From positions 186,001-250,000 of the forward strand of contig NZ_JAFGYF010000002.1 of assembly GCF_016921195.1 (NCBI RefSeq): a stretch of 64,000 nucleotides of DNA, read 5' to 3'. Source of the stretch: Cellulosimicrobium cellulans. GTDB lineage: Bacteria > Actinomycetota > Actinomycetes > Actinomycetales > Cellulomonadaceae. A program made the position numbers and the translations under genes. Below are positions 43,611-53,991 of this stretch, in pieces; position 1 is the first letter of the stretch, and each line of letters opens with the position of its first letter. The notes under the pieces were generated by a model. It did no database searches, was not told where the DNA came from, and saw only the letters and a list, made by a program, of their open reading frames with translations.

Positions 43611-44972
43611 ATGGACCGCAGGATCTTCGGGCTGGAGACCGAGTACGGCGTGACGTGCGCGTCCGACGACGGCCGGGGGCTGTCGGCCGACGAGGTCGCG
43701 CGGTACCTGTTCCGCAAGGTCGTGGCCTGGGGGCGCTCGTCCAACGTGTTCCTGCGCAACGGGTCGCGCCTGTACCTCGACGTCGGCTCGCACCCCGAGT
43801 ACGCGACGGCCGAGTGCGACGACGTGCACCAGCTCGTCGCGTACGACCGCGGCGGCGAGCGGATCCTCGAGGGTCTCGTCGCGGACGCGCAGCAGCGTCT
43901 CGAGCACGAGGGACTGCCCGGACGGATCCACCTCTTCAAGAACAACACGGACTCTGCGGGCAACTCGTACGGGTGCCACGAGAACTACCTCGTGCGGCGC
44001 CAGGGCGACTTCGCGCGGCTGTCCGACGTGCTCGTGCCGTTCCTCATCACCCGCCAGGTGCTCACGGGCGCCGGGAAGGTCCTCGCGACGCCGCGTGGCG
44101 CGGTGTACTGCCTGTCGCAGCGCGCCGACCACATCTGGGAGGCCGTCTCCAGCGCGACGACGCGGTCCCGCCCGATCATCAACACGCGCGACGAGCCGCA
44201 CGCCGACGCCGAGAGCTACCGGCGGCTGCACGTGATCGTCGGCGACTCGTCGATGGCGGAGACGACGACGATGCTCAAGGTCGGCTCGACCGACCTCATC
44301 CTGCGCATGGTCGAGGCGGGCGTGCCGATGCGCGACCTGGCGCTCGAGAACCCGATCCGGTCGATCCGCGAGATCAGCCACGACATGACGGGCAAGCAGC
44401 CCGTCCAGCTCGCGAGCGGCCGGACGGTCACCGCGATCGACCTCCAGGGCGAGTACCTCCAGCGCGTCAAGGAGTTCGTCGAGCAGGACGTCTCGCCGAC
44501 GCCGGTCGTCAAGCAGGTCCTCGACCTGTGGGAGCGGGGGCTGCGCGCGCTCGAGACGGGCGACCTCTCGCTGGTCGAGCGCGAGCTCGACTGGGTCATC
44601 AAGTACCGGCTGATCCAGCGGTACCAGGCCAAGCACGGGCTCGAGCTCGACGACCCGCGGATCGCGCGCCTGGACCTCGCCTACCACGACATCTCGCGCA
44701 CCGAGGGGCTGTACAACCTCCTCGCGGCGCGCGGCATGGTCGAGCGCGTCACGACGGACCTCGAGGTGTTCGAGTCGACGGCGGTCCCGCCGCAGACGAC
44801 GCGCGCCAAGCTGCGCGGCGACTTCGTTCGTGCCGCGCAGGAGGCGCGCCGGGACTACACGGTCGACTGGGTGCACCTCAAGCTCAACGACCAGGCGCAG
44901 CGCACGGTCCTGTGCAAGGACCCGTTCCGGAACGTCGACGAGCGCGTGGAACGCCTCATCGAGTCGATGTGA
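43611..44972 (+). CDS. pafA: Pup--protein ligase
   Basis: 453 residues from ATG 43611, eight bases after prcA. It joins the C-terminal Glu side chain of Pup to substrate lysines using ATP. Same fold as Dop but without the Dop loop: FGLETEYGV (Glu9), [15 protein letters not shown] with catalytic Asp57, [30 protein letters not shown] and [12 protein letters not shown]. Normal length. Clustering with dop, pup and prcBA makes a complete pupylation module in one stretch. Confidence 0.97.
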   Translation: MDRRIFGLETEYGVTCASDDGRGLSADEVARYLFRKVVAWGRSSNVFLRNGSRLYLDVGSHPEYATAECDDVHQLVAYDRGGERILEGLVADAQQRLEHEGLPGRIHLFKNNTDSAGNSYGCHENYLVRRQGDFARLSDVLVPFLITRQVLTGAGKVLATPRGAVYCLSQRADHIWEAVSSATTRSRPIINTRDEPHADAESYRRLHVIVGDSSMAETTTMLKVGSTDLILRMVEAGVPMRDLALENPIRSIREISHDMTGKQPVQLASGRTVTAIDLQGEYLQRVKEFVEQDVSPTPVVKQVLDLWERGLRALETGDLSLVERELDWVIKYRLIQRYQAKHGLELDDPRIARLDLAYHDISRTEGLYNLLAARGMVERVTTDLEVFESTAVPPQTTRAKLRGDFVRAAQEARRDYTVDWVHLKLNDQAQRTVLCKDPFRNVDERVERLIESM

Positions 44973-44985
44973 TGCAGGACCTGAT

Positions 44986-46020
44986 GTGACGAACCTGGCT
45001 CTCGCGGCCGGGCGCCCCGAGCGGGGCGCGCGGCCCGTCCGCCGTCGCGCGCCCGCGCTCCGGGCAGCCCTCGCGCTGCTCGCGGCGCTCGTCGCGACCC
45101 TCGTCCTCGCCGCGTGCACCGAGCCGGAGGACGCGACCCCGACGCCGCTCAACACCGACCTCGCGGTGATCGGCTCGTCGGGCGCGCCGCCCGAGCTCCA
45201 GTACCGCGCCCCGCTCGACGTCCCCGAGCCGACCTCGGAGGTCGTGTGGCCGGGCGCGGGCGCCGAGCTCGTCGACGGCGGGCCGCTGCTGCTCAACCTC
45301 TATGCCGAGGACGTGAGCGACGGGACGGTCCTCCAGAACACGTACACCGACGCGCCGCGCTGGCGCGCGCTGACGGACGAGTCGGTCGGGCGCGACCTGC
45401 GCGACCTCCTGCGCGGCCAGAGGGTGGGCGCGCGCCTGCTCCGGCTCGAGGAGGACGACGGCGTCCCCGTCGCGCTGGTCGTGGACGTGCTGCCGACGCG
45501 TGCGTCGGGCGAGGCGGTCGCCCCCGTCGAGGGGCTGCCGACCGTGACGCTCGCCGACGACGGGGCGCCGAGCATCACGGTGCCGCCCGAGACCGCGGCC
45601 CCCGCCGGGCTCGTCGTGCAGCCTCTGATCCGCGGCGACGGCCGCCAGGTCGAGGTGGGTCAGGTCGTCACCGTCCGGTACACGGGCGTGCGCTGGTCCG
45701 ACGGCGAGGTGTTCGACTCGACATGGGCCGACGGCGCCGCGCCGACGTCGATCATGATGGGCCTCGGCGAGGTCATCGAGGGCTGGGAGCAGGGCCTCCT
45801 CGAACAGTCGGTCGGCAGCCAGGTGCTGCTGGTCGTGCCGCCCGACCTCGCCTACGGCGGGACGGCCAACCCGCTCGGGGGCGAGACCCTCGTCTACGTC
45901 GTGGACATCCTCGACGCCCAGTTCCCGGTGACCGCGGAGGAGGCCGCCTCGGGCGGCCCGGACGGCACCGGCACCGACACGACCGGCGACGCGCCGGCCG
46001 ACCAAGGAGAGTCCTCATGA
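44986..46020 (+). CDS. FKBP-type peptidyl-prolyl isomerase, lipoprotein
   Basis: 344 residues from GTG 44986, behind an AGGA. An Arg-rich start and hydrophobic segment lead to the lipobox LAAC with Cys44, so it is probably lipid-anchored outside the membrane. An FKBP-like degenerate domain (about 95-165) precedes the true FKBP domain (about 220-310): [42 protein letters not shown] and [10 protein letters not shown]. It helps fold proline-containing secreted proteins. It directly follows pafA, but its location makes a direct role in pupylation unlikely. Overlaps hisF by four bases. Confidence 0.9.
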   Translation: MTNLALAAGRPERGARPVRRRAPALRAALALLAALVATLVLAACTEPEDATPTPLNTDLAVIGSSGAPPELQYRAPLDVPEPTSEVVWPGAGAELVDGGPLLLNLYAEDVSDGTVLQNTYTDAPRWRALTDESVGRDLRDLLRGQRVGARLLRLEEDDGVPVALVVDVLPTRASGEAVAPVEGLPTVTLADDGAPSITVPPETAAPAGLVVQPLIRGDGRQVEVGQVVTVRYTGVRWSDGEVFDSTWADGAAPTSIMMGLGEVIEGWEQGLLEQSVGSQVLLVVPPDLAYGGTANPLGGETLVYVVDILDAQFPVTAEEAASGGPDGTGTDTTGDAPADQGESS

Positions 46021-46787
46021 CCGTCGCGATCCGCGTGATCCCGTGCCTCGACGTCGACGCGGGGCGCGTCGTCAAGGGCGTGAACTTCGAGAACCTGCGC
46101 GACGCGGGCGACCCCGTCGAGCTCGCCTCCCGGTACGACGCCGAGGGCGCCGACGAGCTGACGTTCCTCGACGTCTCGGCCTCGTCGGGGAACCGGGAGA
46201 CGACCTACGACGTCGTGCGGCGCACGGCCGAGCAGGTCTTCGTCCCGCTCACCGTCGGTGGCGGCGTGCGCTCGGCGGAGGACGTGGACCGACTCCTGCG
46301 CGCCGGCGCGGACAAGGTCGGGGTCAACACGGCGGCGATCGCCCGCCCCGAGCTCATCGCCGAGATCGCGGACCGCTTCGGGAGCCAGGTGCTCGTCCTG
46401 TCCGTCGACGCGCGGCGGACGACGGGCGACGTGCGCACGGGCTCCGGGTACGAGGTCACGACGCACGGCGGCCGCCGGGGGACCGGCATCGACGCCGTGG
46501 AGTGGGCCGCGCGCGCCGCCGAGCTCGGGGCCGGTGAGATCCTCCTCAACTCGATGGACGCCGACGGGACGACGGCGGGCTTCGACATCGAGATGCTCGC
46601 GGCGGTGCGCTCCGAGGTCCGGGTCCCGCTCGTCGCGAGCGGAGGCGCCGGGACGCCCGAGCACTTCGTGGCCGCGGCACGCGCCGGGGCGGACGCCGTC
46701 CTCGCGGCGAGCGTCTTCCACTTCGGTGCGCTGACGGTCGCCCAGGTCAAGGACGCGATGCGCGCGCGGGGCGTCGAGGTGCGCTGA
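46017..46787 (+). CDS. hisF: Imidazole glycerol phosphate synthase cyclase subunit
   Basis: 256 residues from ATG 46017, which overlaps the FKBP stop as ATGA and has AAGGAGA upstream. With HisH it turns PRFAR and ammonia into imidazole glycerol phosphate and AICAR, in histidine synthesis. TIM barrel with catalytic Asp11 in [15 protein letters not shown] and Asp in LNSMDADGT, plus phosphate loops LTVGGGVRS and [10 protein letters not shown]. The other his genes except hisI are elsewhere. Confidence 0.97.
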   Translation: MTVAIRVIPCLDVDAGRVVKGVNFENLRDAGDPVELASRYDAEGADELTFLDVSASSGNRETTYDVVRRTAEQVFVPLTVGGGVRSAEDVDRLLRAGADKVGVNTAAIARPELIAEIADRFGSQVLVLSVDARRTTGDVRTGSGYEVTTHGGRRGTGIDAVEWAARAAELGAGEILLNSMDADGTTAGFDIEMLAAVRSEVRVPLVASGGAGTPEHFVAAARAGADAVLAASVFHFGALTVAQVKDAMRARGVEVR

Positions 46788-46797
46788 ACCCGCTGCC

Positions 46798-46813
46798 CGG
46801 CCCTGCGGGGCCG
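46798..46813 (+). terminator. Short hairpin downstream of hisF
   Basis: CGGCCC (46798-46803) and GGGCCG (46808-46813) with a TGCG loop, eleven bases after the hisF stop. No T-tract. Confidence 0.4.
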
Positions 46814-46848
46814 ACCCGGTCGCGCCGTCGGGTTCCGTCGGGGCATGT

Positions 46849-46881
46849 CAGGGGTGCATGAGAAGATCGTGCAACCCCCTG
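46849..46881. promoter_or_regulatory. Imperfect inverted repeat upstream of the ABC exporter
   Basis: CAGGGG-TGCA (46849-46858) faces TGCA-ACCCCCTG (46870-46881). The half-sites are complementary apart from a one- to two-base offset, and the centre is AT-richer. It lies 23 bases before the GTG of the first exporter gene, where a MarR- or TetR-type repressor could bind. No such gene is adjacent. Confidence 0.35.
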
Positions 46882-46903
46882 AACGAAAGACGAGGACCGT
46901 CCC

Positions 46904-48988
46904 GTGCCCGGCAGCAGGACGCGCCCCACCGGCGCCGACGCCCCGCCCGCCCCGACCGACCTGCCGGCCCCGGTGGACCGGCCCGACCCGCCTCCGGACC
47001 TGCTCCCCGACGAGCCGACCGTCCGCCGCCCGCACGCCCTCACCGGGTCGCGCGTGCGCCGTTCGCTCGCGCTCATGGGCCGCGGCATCCGCGACGAGCC
47101 GCGCACCTACGCGCTGGCGATCGGGTCCTCCGCGCTCTTCGGGGCGCTCACCGTGGCGGTGAGCAGCGCGATCGGCACCGCGACGGACGAGGTCGTCGTC
47201 CCGGCGCTCGCGGGCGACGCGGCCGCACGCGGCCGCATCTGGCTCGCAGGGCTCGTGCTCGCCGGCATCGCCGTCTCGCTCGCGGCGAGCGTCGCGGCCC
47301 GCCGCATCTTCGCCGGCAACGGGTACGCCGCGCTCCAGGCGCGGCACCGCACGGCGGTGACGCGCCAGTACCTGCGCCTGCCCATGTCGTGGCACCGCTC
47401 GCACCCCGCGGGCCAGCTCCTGTCGAACGCCAACTCCGACGTCGAGGCGGCCACGGGCGTGTTCAACCCGCTCCCGTTCGCGCTCGGTGTCGTCGTCATG
47501 ATCGGCGTCGCCGCGGTGATGCTCTTCCGGGTGGACGTCTGGCTCGCGTGCGCCGCGCTCGTCGTCATCCCGCTCGCGATCGCCGTGAACATCGTGTTCC
47601 AGCGCTACATGTCGCCCGCCATCACGCGCGCGCAGCAGCTCCGGGCCGAGGTGTCGGACGTGGCGCACGAGAGCTTCGAGGCCGCCCTGCTCGTCACGTC
47701 GCTCGGGACGGCGGACCGTGAGGAGCGTCGGTTCGCCGAGCGCACCGACGAGCTGCGCGCCGCGAACGTCCGGGTCGGCGTCGTTCGCGCGTTCTTCGAC
47801 CCGGTCATCGAGCTCCTGCCGTCGCTCGGCACGCTCCTCGTGCTGGCCGTCGGGACCGTCCGCCTCACGTCGGGCGGCGTCGCGGCGGGCGACATCGTCA
47901 CCGCCGCCTACCTGCTCACGATCATGGCCGTCCCCGTCCGCGCTTTCGGCTGGGTCCTCGGCGAGCTCCCGCGCGCCCTCGTCGGGTACGAGCGCATCAG
48001 CCGCGTCGTCGACGCGGGCGGCGTGCTGCGCCCCGGCACGGGTGGGCTTCCCGGCTCCGGGTCCGGGCTGGGCGTGCGCCTCGACGGCGTCGGCGTGGAC
48101 GTCCGAGCGGGGGGTCGGGAGATCACGCTGCTCGACGGCGTCGACCTGGACGTCGCGCCGGGCACCACGGTCGCGGTCGTCGGCCCGACGGGTGCGGGCA
48201 AGACGACGCTCGTGTCCCTGCTCGCCCGGCTCTCCGACCCGACGCGCGGTCGCGTGCTGCTCGACGGCACCGACGTGCGCGCCGTGCGGGAGGCCGACCT
48301 CACCGCCCAGGTCGCGCTCGTCGCGCAGCAGGCGTTCGTCTTCGAGGACACCGTCCGTGCCAACGTCACGCTCGTCGACGACGGCGACCCCGGACCGGAC
48401 GACGACCAGGTCTGGGAGGCGCTGCGCCTGGCGCGGGTCGACGACGTCGTCGCCCGGCTGCCCGAGGGCCTCGACGCCCCGCTCGGGGAGCGGGGAGCGA
48501 ACCTCTCGGGCGGCCAGCGGCAGCGGCTCGCCATCGCCCGCGCCCTCGTGCGGCGCCCGCGCCTGCTCGTGCTCGACGACGCGACGTCCGCGGTGGACCC
48601 GCGCGTCGAGCAGCAGATCCTCGCCGGCCTCGCTCGTGAGGGGACGGACCGCCCGACCGTGGTGATGGTGGCCTACCGCATGTCGAGCGTCGCGCTCGCG
48701 GACGTCGTCGTGCACGTCGAGTCCGGCCGCGTGGTCGACGTCGGCACGCACCACGAGCTGCTCGCCCGCGACCCCGGGTACCGCGAGCTCGCGACCGCGT
48801 ACGCGCGCGAGGCCGAGCGGCGCGAGCAGGAACGTGCCGACGCCACGGACGACACGGGGCGCGAGGCGGCCGAGGACGGCCGGGAGGCGCACCACGAGGA
48901 CCGTCGGAGCGACGACCTCGAGCGGCGGGAAGAGATCGAGGAGGACGACGTCGTGCGGCACGTCGAGACGGGGGCGCTGGAGGAATGA
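46904..48988 (+). CDS. ABC exporter half, degenerate ATP site subunit
   Basis: 694 residues from GTG 46904. A Pro-rich tail, a six-helix exporter domain (about 55-340) and an ATPase domain: Walker A GPTGAGKTT, Q-loop region VALVAQQAF, signature LSGGQRQRL, Walker B LLVLDDATSAVD. The catalytic Glu after the Walker B Asp is Asp, and the switch His is Tyr (VAYRMSS), both marks of a non-hydrolysing site. The C-terminal about 55 residues are Glu/Asp/Arg-rich. It overlaps the next gene by four bases and forms a heterodimer with its product. Confidence 0.93.
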   Translation: MPGSRTRPTGADAPPAPTDLPAPVDRPDPPPDLLPDEPTVRRPHALTGSRVRRSLALMGRGIRDEPRTYALAIGSSALFGALTVAVSSAIGTATDEVVVPALAGDAAARGRIWLAGLVLAGIAVSLAASVAARRIFAGNGYAALQARHRTAVTRQYLRLPMSWHRSHPAGQLLSNANSDVEAATGVFNPLPFALGVVVMIGVAAVMLFRVDVWLACAALVVIPLAIAVNIVFQRYMSPAITRAQQLRAEVSDVAHESFEAALLVTSLGTADREERRFAERTDELRAANVRVGVVRAFFDPVIELLPSLGTLLVLAVGTVRLTSGGVAAGDIVTAAYLLTIMAVPVRAFGWVLGELPRALVGYERISRVVDAGGVLRPGTGGLPGSGSGLGVRLDGVGVDVRAGGREITLLDGVDLDVAPGTTVAVVGPTGAGKTTLVSLLARLSDPTRGRVLLDGTDVRAVREADLTAQVALVAQQAFVFEDTVRANVTLVDDGDPGPDDDQVWEALRLARVDDVVARLPEGLDAPLGERGANLSGGQRQRLAIARALVRRPRLLVLDDATSAVDPRVEQQILAGLAREGTDRPTVVMVAYRMSSVALADVVVHVESGRVVDVGTHHELLARDPGYRELATAYAREAERREQERADATDDTGREAAEDGREAHHEDRRSDDLERREEIEEDDVVRHVETGALEE

Positions 48989-50865
48989 GCCGGACCACCA
49001 CGCAGAGCGAGCGCACGGACGCCCGGAGCGCCGTGCCCGCTCCCGACGCGCCCGGTCGTGCCGCCGACGCCCGCATCGCCTCGGCGAGCTCGCTGGGCGT
49101 CCTCGCCACCCTGCGCCGAGGCGTCCAGGTCTCGCCGCAGATCCTCGACGGCATCTGGGTCACGCTCGGGCTCGCGGTCGCGGCCGCGCTGGGCCGCGTC
49201 GTCGTCCCGGTGACCGTCCAGCAGACCGTCGACACCGGGGTGCTCGCCGACGGCGGGCCGGACACGACGCGCGTCGCCGTGCTCGTCGGCGTGGCCGCGG
49301 TCGTCATCGTCCTCGCGGGCCTGTGCTCGGCCTTCGTCAACGTCCGGCTGTTCCGCTCGACCGAGGCGGGCCTGGCCGGCCTGCGCGTGCGGGCGTTCCG
49401 GCACGTGCACGACCTGTCCGTCCTCACGCAGAACACCGAGCGGCGCGGCTCGCTCGTCTCGCGCGTGACGAGCGACGTCGACACGATCTCCCTGTTCGTC
49501 CAGTGGGGCGGCATCATGCTGCTGGTCTCGGTGCTGCAGATCGGCGTCGCGACGATCCTCATGGCCGTCTACTCGTGGCAGCTCACGCTCGTGGTCTGGG
49601 CGTGCTTCGTCCCGCTGTTCCTCGTCCTGCGCCCGGCGCAGGCGCGCGTGAACGACGCGTACACGCAGGTCCGGGCGCGCGTCGGCGGGATGCTCGGGGC
49701 CATCTCCGAGTCGATCGTCGGCGCCGAGACGATCCGCGCGTACGGCGCGGGCGCGCGCACCGCGCGGCGCATCGACGCCGCGGTCGACGCGACCCGGCGC
49801 GCCATGGTCCGGGCGCAGAAGCTCGTCGCCGTCGTCTTCTCGAGCGGCGTGCTCGTCGCGAACCTCGTGCTCGCCGTCGTGGTCGTCGTGGGGTCGTACC
49901 TCGGCGTGGCCGGCGACGTCTCGGTCGGCCAGCTCCTCGCGTTCCTCTTCCTCGTGCAGCTCTTCACGGGTCCCGTGCAGATGGCGACCGAGATCCTCAA
50001 CGAGCTCCAGAACGCCGTCGCCGGCTGGCGGCGCGTGCTCGCGGTCCTGGAGACGCCCGTCGAGGTCGTCGACAAGGGGGACGCGGGGGAGCGCAGCCCG
50101 CGCGGCCCTGCCCACGTGCGGCTCGAGGGCGTCCGGTTCGCCTACCCCGACGGCCCGGAGGTGCTGCACGGCGTCGACCTCGACCTCCCGGCGCGCGCGT
50201 CCGTCGCCGTCGTCGGCGCGACCGGCTCCGGCAAGACGACGATCGCCAAGCTCGTCACCCGGCTCATGGACCCGACGGCCGGCCGCGTGCTGCTCGACGG
50301 CACCGACCTGCGCGACCTCGCAGTCGACTCCCTGCGCGAGCGCGTCGTGCTCGTGCCTCAGGAGGGCTTCCTCTTCGACGGCACGCTCGCCGACAACGTC
50401 GCCTACGGCCTGCGCGGCGCCGCCGAGCAGGAGCCTGACGCCGCGCGTCGCGCCCGCATCGAGGCCGCCGTCGAGCGGCTCGGGCTCACCGACTGGGTCG
50501 CGGACCTGCCCGCCGGGCTCGACTCCCCGGTCGGGCAGCGCGGCGAGTCGCTGTCCGCCGGGGAGCGGCAGCTCGTCGCCCTGATGCGCGCGTACCTCGC
50601 CGAGGCCGACCTGCTCGTCCTCGACGAGGCGACGTCCGCCGTCGACCCGGCCACCGAGGTCCGCATCGCCCGCGCCCTCGCGTCCCTCACGGCGGGCCGC
50701 TCCACCCTGACCATCGCCCACCGCCTCTCCACCGCCGAGGCGGCCGACCTCGTCGTCGTCGTGGACGGGGGCCACGTCGTCGAGGTCGGTCACCACGACG
50801 ACCTCGCCCGCGCGGGCGGCGTCTACGCCCGCATGCACGACGCCTGGGTCTCCCAGACCCGCTGA
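48985..50865 (+). CDS. ABC exporter half, canonical ATP site subunit
   Basis: 626 residues from ATG 48985 (ATGA overlap). A six-helix exporter domain, then the ATPase: Walker A GATGSGKTT, Walker B LLVLDEATSAVD with the catalytic Glu, and switch His in TIAHRLST. Its signature is LSAGERQ instead of LSGGQ. In the dimer its signature completes the partner's degenerate site, while its own Walker motifs pair with the partner's intact LSGGQ, so all defects fall in one site. Typical of TM287/288-like heterodimeric multidrug or lipid exporters. Substrate unknown. Confidence 0.93.
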   Translation: MSRTTTQSERTDARSAVPAPDAPGRAADARIASASSLGVLATLRRGVQVSPQILDGIWVTLGLAVAAALGRVVVPVTVQQTVDTGVLADGGPDTTRVAVLVGVAAVVIVLAGLCSAFVNVRLFRSTEAGLAGLRVRAFRHVHDLSVLTQNTERRGSLVSRVTSDVDTISLFVQWGGIMLLVSVLQIGVATILMAVYSWQLTLVVWACFVPLFLVLRPAQARVNDAYTQVRARVGGMLGAISESIVGAETIRAYGAGARTARRIDAAVDATRRAMVRAQKLVAVVFSSGVLVANLVLAVVVVVGSYLGVAGDVSVGQLLAFLFLVQLFTGPVQMATEILNELQNAVAGWRRVLAVLETPVEVVDKGDAGERSPRGPAHVRLEGVRFAYPDGPEVLHGVDLDLPARASVAVVGATGSGKTTIAKLVTRLMDPTAGRVLLDGTDLRDLAVDSLRERVVLVPQEGFLFDGTLADNVAYGLRGAAEQEPDAARRARIEAAVERLGLTDWVADLPAGLDSPVGQRGESLSAGERQLVALMRAYLAEADLLVLDEATSAVDPATEVRIARALASLTAGRSTLTIAHRLSTAEAADLVVVVDGGHVVEVGHHDDLARAGGVYARMHDAWVSQTR

Positions 50866-50949
50866 GCCGCGTTCGACCTGGTGCGACGGAGGTGGGACGG
50901 GGCCGAGACGGGGGATCGAGCTCGCTCCGGCGTCTGGCAGGATTCTCGG

Positions 50950-51411
50950 GTGCCCGACTCCACGACCGGCCCCACGACCGACACGTCGAACCGCGCTGCG
51001 CTCGACCCCGAGATCGCCGCGCGGCTCAAGCGCGACGACGCCGGACTCGTCGCCGCGATCGTCCAGCAGCACGACACGGGCGACGTGCTCATGCTCGGCT
51101 GGATGGACGACGAGGCGCTGCACCGGACGCTGACGACCGGTCGCGTGACGTTCTGGAGCCGGTCTCGCCAGGAGTACTGGCGCAAGGGCGACACGTCCGG
51201 GCACGTGCAGGTCGTGCGTTCGGTCGCCCTCGACTGCGACGGTGACGCGCTGCTCGTCCGCGTGCACCAGGTGGGGGCCGCGTGCCACACCGGCACGCGC
51301 ACGTGCTTCGAGGCCGGGGGCGACCTGGGCGCCGTCGTCGGCGACCTGCCTGCCGGCACGGCCGACGCCGCGACCACGCCCGATCCCGATCCTGAGGAGG
51401 AGAACCAGTGA
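50950..51411 (+). CDS. hisI: Phosphoribosyl-AMP cyclohydrolase
   Basis: 153 residues from GTG 50950. The third step of histidine synthesis, opening the adenine ring of PR-AMP. Zinc enzyme with [48 protein letters not shown] and the zinc Cys motif [12 protein letters not shown]. No HisE domain is fused. The stop overlaps trpE as GTGA, tying a his gene into the trp transcript. AGGATT five bases before the start may be its -10. Confidence 0.95.
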   Translation: MPDSTTGPTTDTSNRAALDPEIAARLKRDDAGLVAAIVQQHDTGDVLMLGWMDDEALHRTLTTGRVTFWSRSRQEYWRKGDTSGHVQVVRSVALDCDGDALLVRVHQVGAACHTGTRTCFEAGGDLGAVVGDLPAGTADAATTPDPDPEEENQ

Positions 51412-52985
51412 GCGCGACCGTCGACCCGGCCGAGGCCACCACCGTCCCCGCGGGCGGTCCCGCGTGGGGCGCGACGTGGCCCGTGCTCGACGGCTTCCGC
51501 GCGCTGGCCGCGTCGCGCCGGGTGATCCCGGTCGTGCGGCGCCTGCTGGCCGACGACGTCACGCCCGTCGGGCTGTACCGCACGCTCGCGCAGGGCCGGC
51601 CGGGCACCTTCGTCCTGGAGTCCGCCGAGTCGGACGGGCGCTGGGCCCGGTACTCGTTCGTCGGCGTCGCGTCCCGCGCGACGCTCACGGCGCGCGACGG
51701 CCGGGCGGTCTGGTCCGGTGACGTGCCCGCGGGCGTCCCGCTGGAGGGGGACGTCGTGGACGTGCTGGAGGCGACCCTCGACGTGCTCCGGACGCCCGCC
51801 GTCGAGGGCCTGCCGCCGCTCACGGGCGGGCTCGCGGGCGCGATCGGCTGGGACGTGATCCGGCACTGGGAGCCGACCCTGCCGTCGCACGCGCCCGACG
51901 AGCTGGGCGTGCCCGAGCTCACCCTGTGCCTCGCGACGGACCTGGCGGTCGTCGACCACGCGGAGGGCAGCGTGTGGCTCGTCGCCAACGCGATCAACTT
52001 CGACGACACGGACGAGCGCGTCGACGAGGCCTACGCGGACGCCGTCACGCGCCTGGATGCCATGCAGGCGCGCCTGGTGGCCGGCGGGGCGCACGTCGCG
52101 TCGGTCGTCGCGCCGGACGTCGCCGAGCCCGCGCTCGAGTTCCGCTCGACGCGGGACGAGTTCGAGGCGTCGGTCGTCGCGGGGAAGGACGCGATCCGCG
52201 AGGGCGAGGTGTTCCAGGTGGTGCTGTCCCAGCGCCTGGACCTCGACTGCCCGGCGGACCCGCTCGACGTCTACCGCGCGCTGCGGACGATCAACCCGAG
52301 CCCGTACATGTACTACTTCCAGCTCACGGACGCCGAGGGGCGGGACTTCGCGGTCGTCGGGTCCAGCCCGGAGACGCTCGTGAAGGTCGAGGACGGCCGC
52401 GTCACGACGTTCCCGATCGCCGGATCGCGTCCGCGCGGCGCGACGCCGGAGGAGGACGTGGCGCTCGGCGAGGAGCTCCTCCGGGATCCCAAGGAGCTCG
52501 CCGAGCACATCATGCTCGTGGACCTGTCGCGCAACGACCTCGTCAAGGTGTGCGAGCCGACGTCGGTCGAGGTCGTCGAGTTCATGGCGACCAAGCGGTT
52601 CAGCCACATCATGCACCTGTGCTCGACGGTCGTCGGGACGCTGCGCGACGGCGCCACCGCGCTCGACGCGTTCCGGGCGACGTTCCCGGCCGGCACGCTC
52701 TCGGGGGCGCCCAAGCCCCGCGCGATCGCCCTCATCGACGAGCTCGAGCCCGCGTCGCGCGGGATCTACGGTGGGACGGCGGGGTACTTCGACTTCGACG
52801 GGAACATGGACATGGCCATCGCGATCCGGACGGCGCTGATCCGCGACGGGCGGGCGAGCGTCCAGGCCGGCGGCGGGATCGTCGCCGACTCGGTGCCGGC
52901 GCTCGAGTACGCGGAGTCGCGCAACAAGGCGGCCGCCGCGGTCCGGGCCGTCCAGGTCGCCGCGCGGCTGCGAGGGCCGGCATGA
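51408..52985 (+). CDS. trpE: Anthranilate synthase component I
   Basis: 525 residues from GTG 51408, with GAGGAGGAG upstream. It makes anthranilate from chorismate using ammonia from TrpG, which is not in this window. Motifs: the feedback Trp-site residues around [28 protein letters not shown] in the form [34 protein letters not shown] and [25 protein letters not shown] is replaced by VLES at the inhibitor site, a mild change. First committed step of tryptophan synthesis. Confidence 0.96.
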   Translation: MSATVDPAEATTVPAGGPAWGATWPVLDGFRALAASRRVIPVVRRLLADDVTPVGLYRTLAQGRPGTFVLESAESDGRWARYSFVGVASRATLTARDGRAVWSGDVPAGVPLEGDVVDVLEATLDVLRTPAVEGLPPLTGGLAGAIGWDVIRHWEPTLPSHAPDELGVPELTLCLATDLAVVDHAEGSVWLVANAINFDDTDERVDEAYADAVTRLDAMQARLVAGGAHVASVVAPDVAEPALEFRSTRDEFEASVVAGKDAIREGEVFQVVLSQRLDLDCPADPLDVYRALRTINPSPYMYYFQLTDAEGRDFAVVGSSPETLVKVEDGRVTTFPIAGSRPRGATPEEDVALGEELLRDPKELAEHIMLVDLSRNDLVKVCEPTSVEVVEFMATKRFSHIMHLCSTVVGTLRDGATALDAFRATFPAGTLSGAPKPRAIALIDELEPASRGIYGGTAGYFDFDGNMDMAIAIRTALIRDGRASVQAGGGIVADSVPALEYAESRNKAAAAVRAVQVAARLRGPA

Positions 52986-53635
52986 GCCGACCTGGCGGCC
53001 CGAGCCGCCGGACCGCGATCTGGGTGCTGCTCCTCCTCGGGGGCGCGACGCTCGCGACGGCCGTGCCGACCTGGCTCAGCACGACGGGCGCGACGGCTCT
53101 CGAGCCGCAGGTCGAGGTGCCCGTCGCCGGGACGTCGGCCGCCCCGGGCGTGAGCGCGTCCGCGCTCGTGCTCGTCGCCGCCGCGCTCGCCCTCGGGCTC
53201 GTCGGCCGGGTCGGCCGGTGGGTCGTCCTCGCCGTCGCCGCGGCGAGCGGCGTCGTCGCGACCGTCTCCGCGCTCGGCGTCGCGCTCGACCCGGAGCCGA
53301 GCGCGCGCTCGGCCGTCGCGGACGCGACGGGGGTCACGGAGCTCACGGCCCCGGTCGACCTGACCGTCGCGCCCTGGCTCGCCGCGGCGCTCGGCGTCCT
53401 CACGGTGCTCGCGGTGGTGTGGGTCGCCGTCGGCTCGCGGTCGTGGGCCGGTGCGTCGACCCGGCACGAGCGTGCGTCCGGCGCGACGTCGCCCGCCGCC
53501 CCGGCGGCGGGGACGGCCGCCACCGAGGAGGGGCAGGAGCCGTCCCGGGGTGCGGAGCCCGCCGCGCCCGACGACCTCACCGACCACGACGCCTGGGACG
53601 CGCTGTCCCGCGGCGAGGACCCCACGGACCGCTGA
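52982..53635 (+). CDS. Trp biosynthesis-associated membrane protein
   Basis: 217 residues from ATG 52982 (ATGA overlap with trpE). Four membrane helices with the segment VPTWLSTTGATAL between the first two, then a Glu/Ala/Asp-rich cytoplasmic tail ending in DAWDALSRGEDPTDR. It matches the conserved actinobacterial protein found between trpE and trpC (TIGR02234-type). Its function is unknown; the operon position suggests a role in tryptophan synthesis or its membrane localisation. Confidence 0.87.
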   Translation: MSRPGGPSRRTAIWVLLLLGGATLATAVPTWLSTTGATALEPQVEVPVAGTSAAPGVSASALVLVAAALALGLVGRVGRWVVLAVAAASGVVATVSALGVALDPEPSARSAVADATGVTELTAPVDLTVAPWLAAALGVLTVLAVVWVAVGSRSWAGASTRHERASGATSPAAPAAGTAATEEGQEPSRGAEPAAPDDLTDHDAWDALSRGEDPTDR

Positions 53636-53704
53636 GCAGCGCGGACGTCCCTCGCGTCGTCGCCCCGCGCGCCGGCGCGGGGGACGGGCACCTGCCCCGT
53701 CCGA

Positions 53705-53710
53705 TAGGCT
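53705..53710 (+). promoter_or_regulatory. -10 box of the HGxxPAAW-protein gene
   Basis: TAGGCT, with a predicted start near 53717 and a leader of about 25 bases carrying GAAAGG before ATG 53743. It shows that the small membrane genes have their own promoter. Confidence 0.5.
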
Positions 53711-53742
53711 CAGACCACATCTTGACGAAAGGCACGACCCTC

Positions 53743-53991
53743 ATGGCCGAGAACCAGCAGACCACCGAGATCGCCTACCTGCCGCCTGCGGCACCGCCCA
53801 CGAACCACGGTCACACCGTCGCCGCCTGGTTCACCATGATCGGCATCATGGTCGGGGCACTCGTGGCCGCGATCGGGGTGGTCATCGCCGCCGTCTGGCT
53901 GTTCTGGGTCGGCATGGGCGTCGTGGCCGTCGCGCTGATCGGTGGGCTCGTGCTGCGGAACGCGGGCTACGGCCAGAAGCAGGCGCGGTGA
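53743..53991 (+). CDS. HGxxPAAW-type small membrane protein
   Basis: 82 residues. A soluble N-terminus ends in NHGHTVAAW, a variant of the HGxxPAAW motif with Val in place of Pro, followed by two membrane helices. This small actinobacterial family typically lies near trpE/trpC and has no known function. The stop overlaps the next gene as GTGA. Confidence 0.82.
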   Translation: MAENQQTTEIAYLPPAAPPTNHGHTVAAWFTMIGIMVGALVAAIGVVIAAVWLFWVGMGVVAVALIGGLVLRNAGYGQKQAR

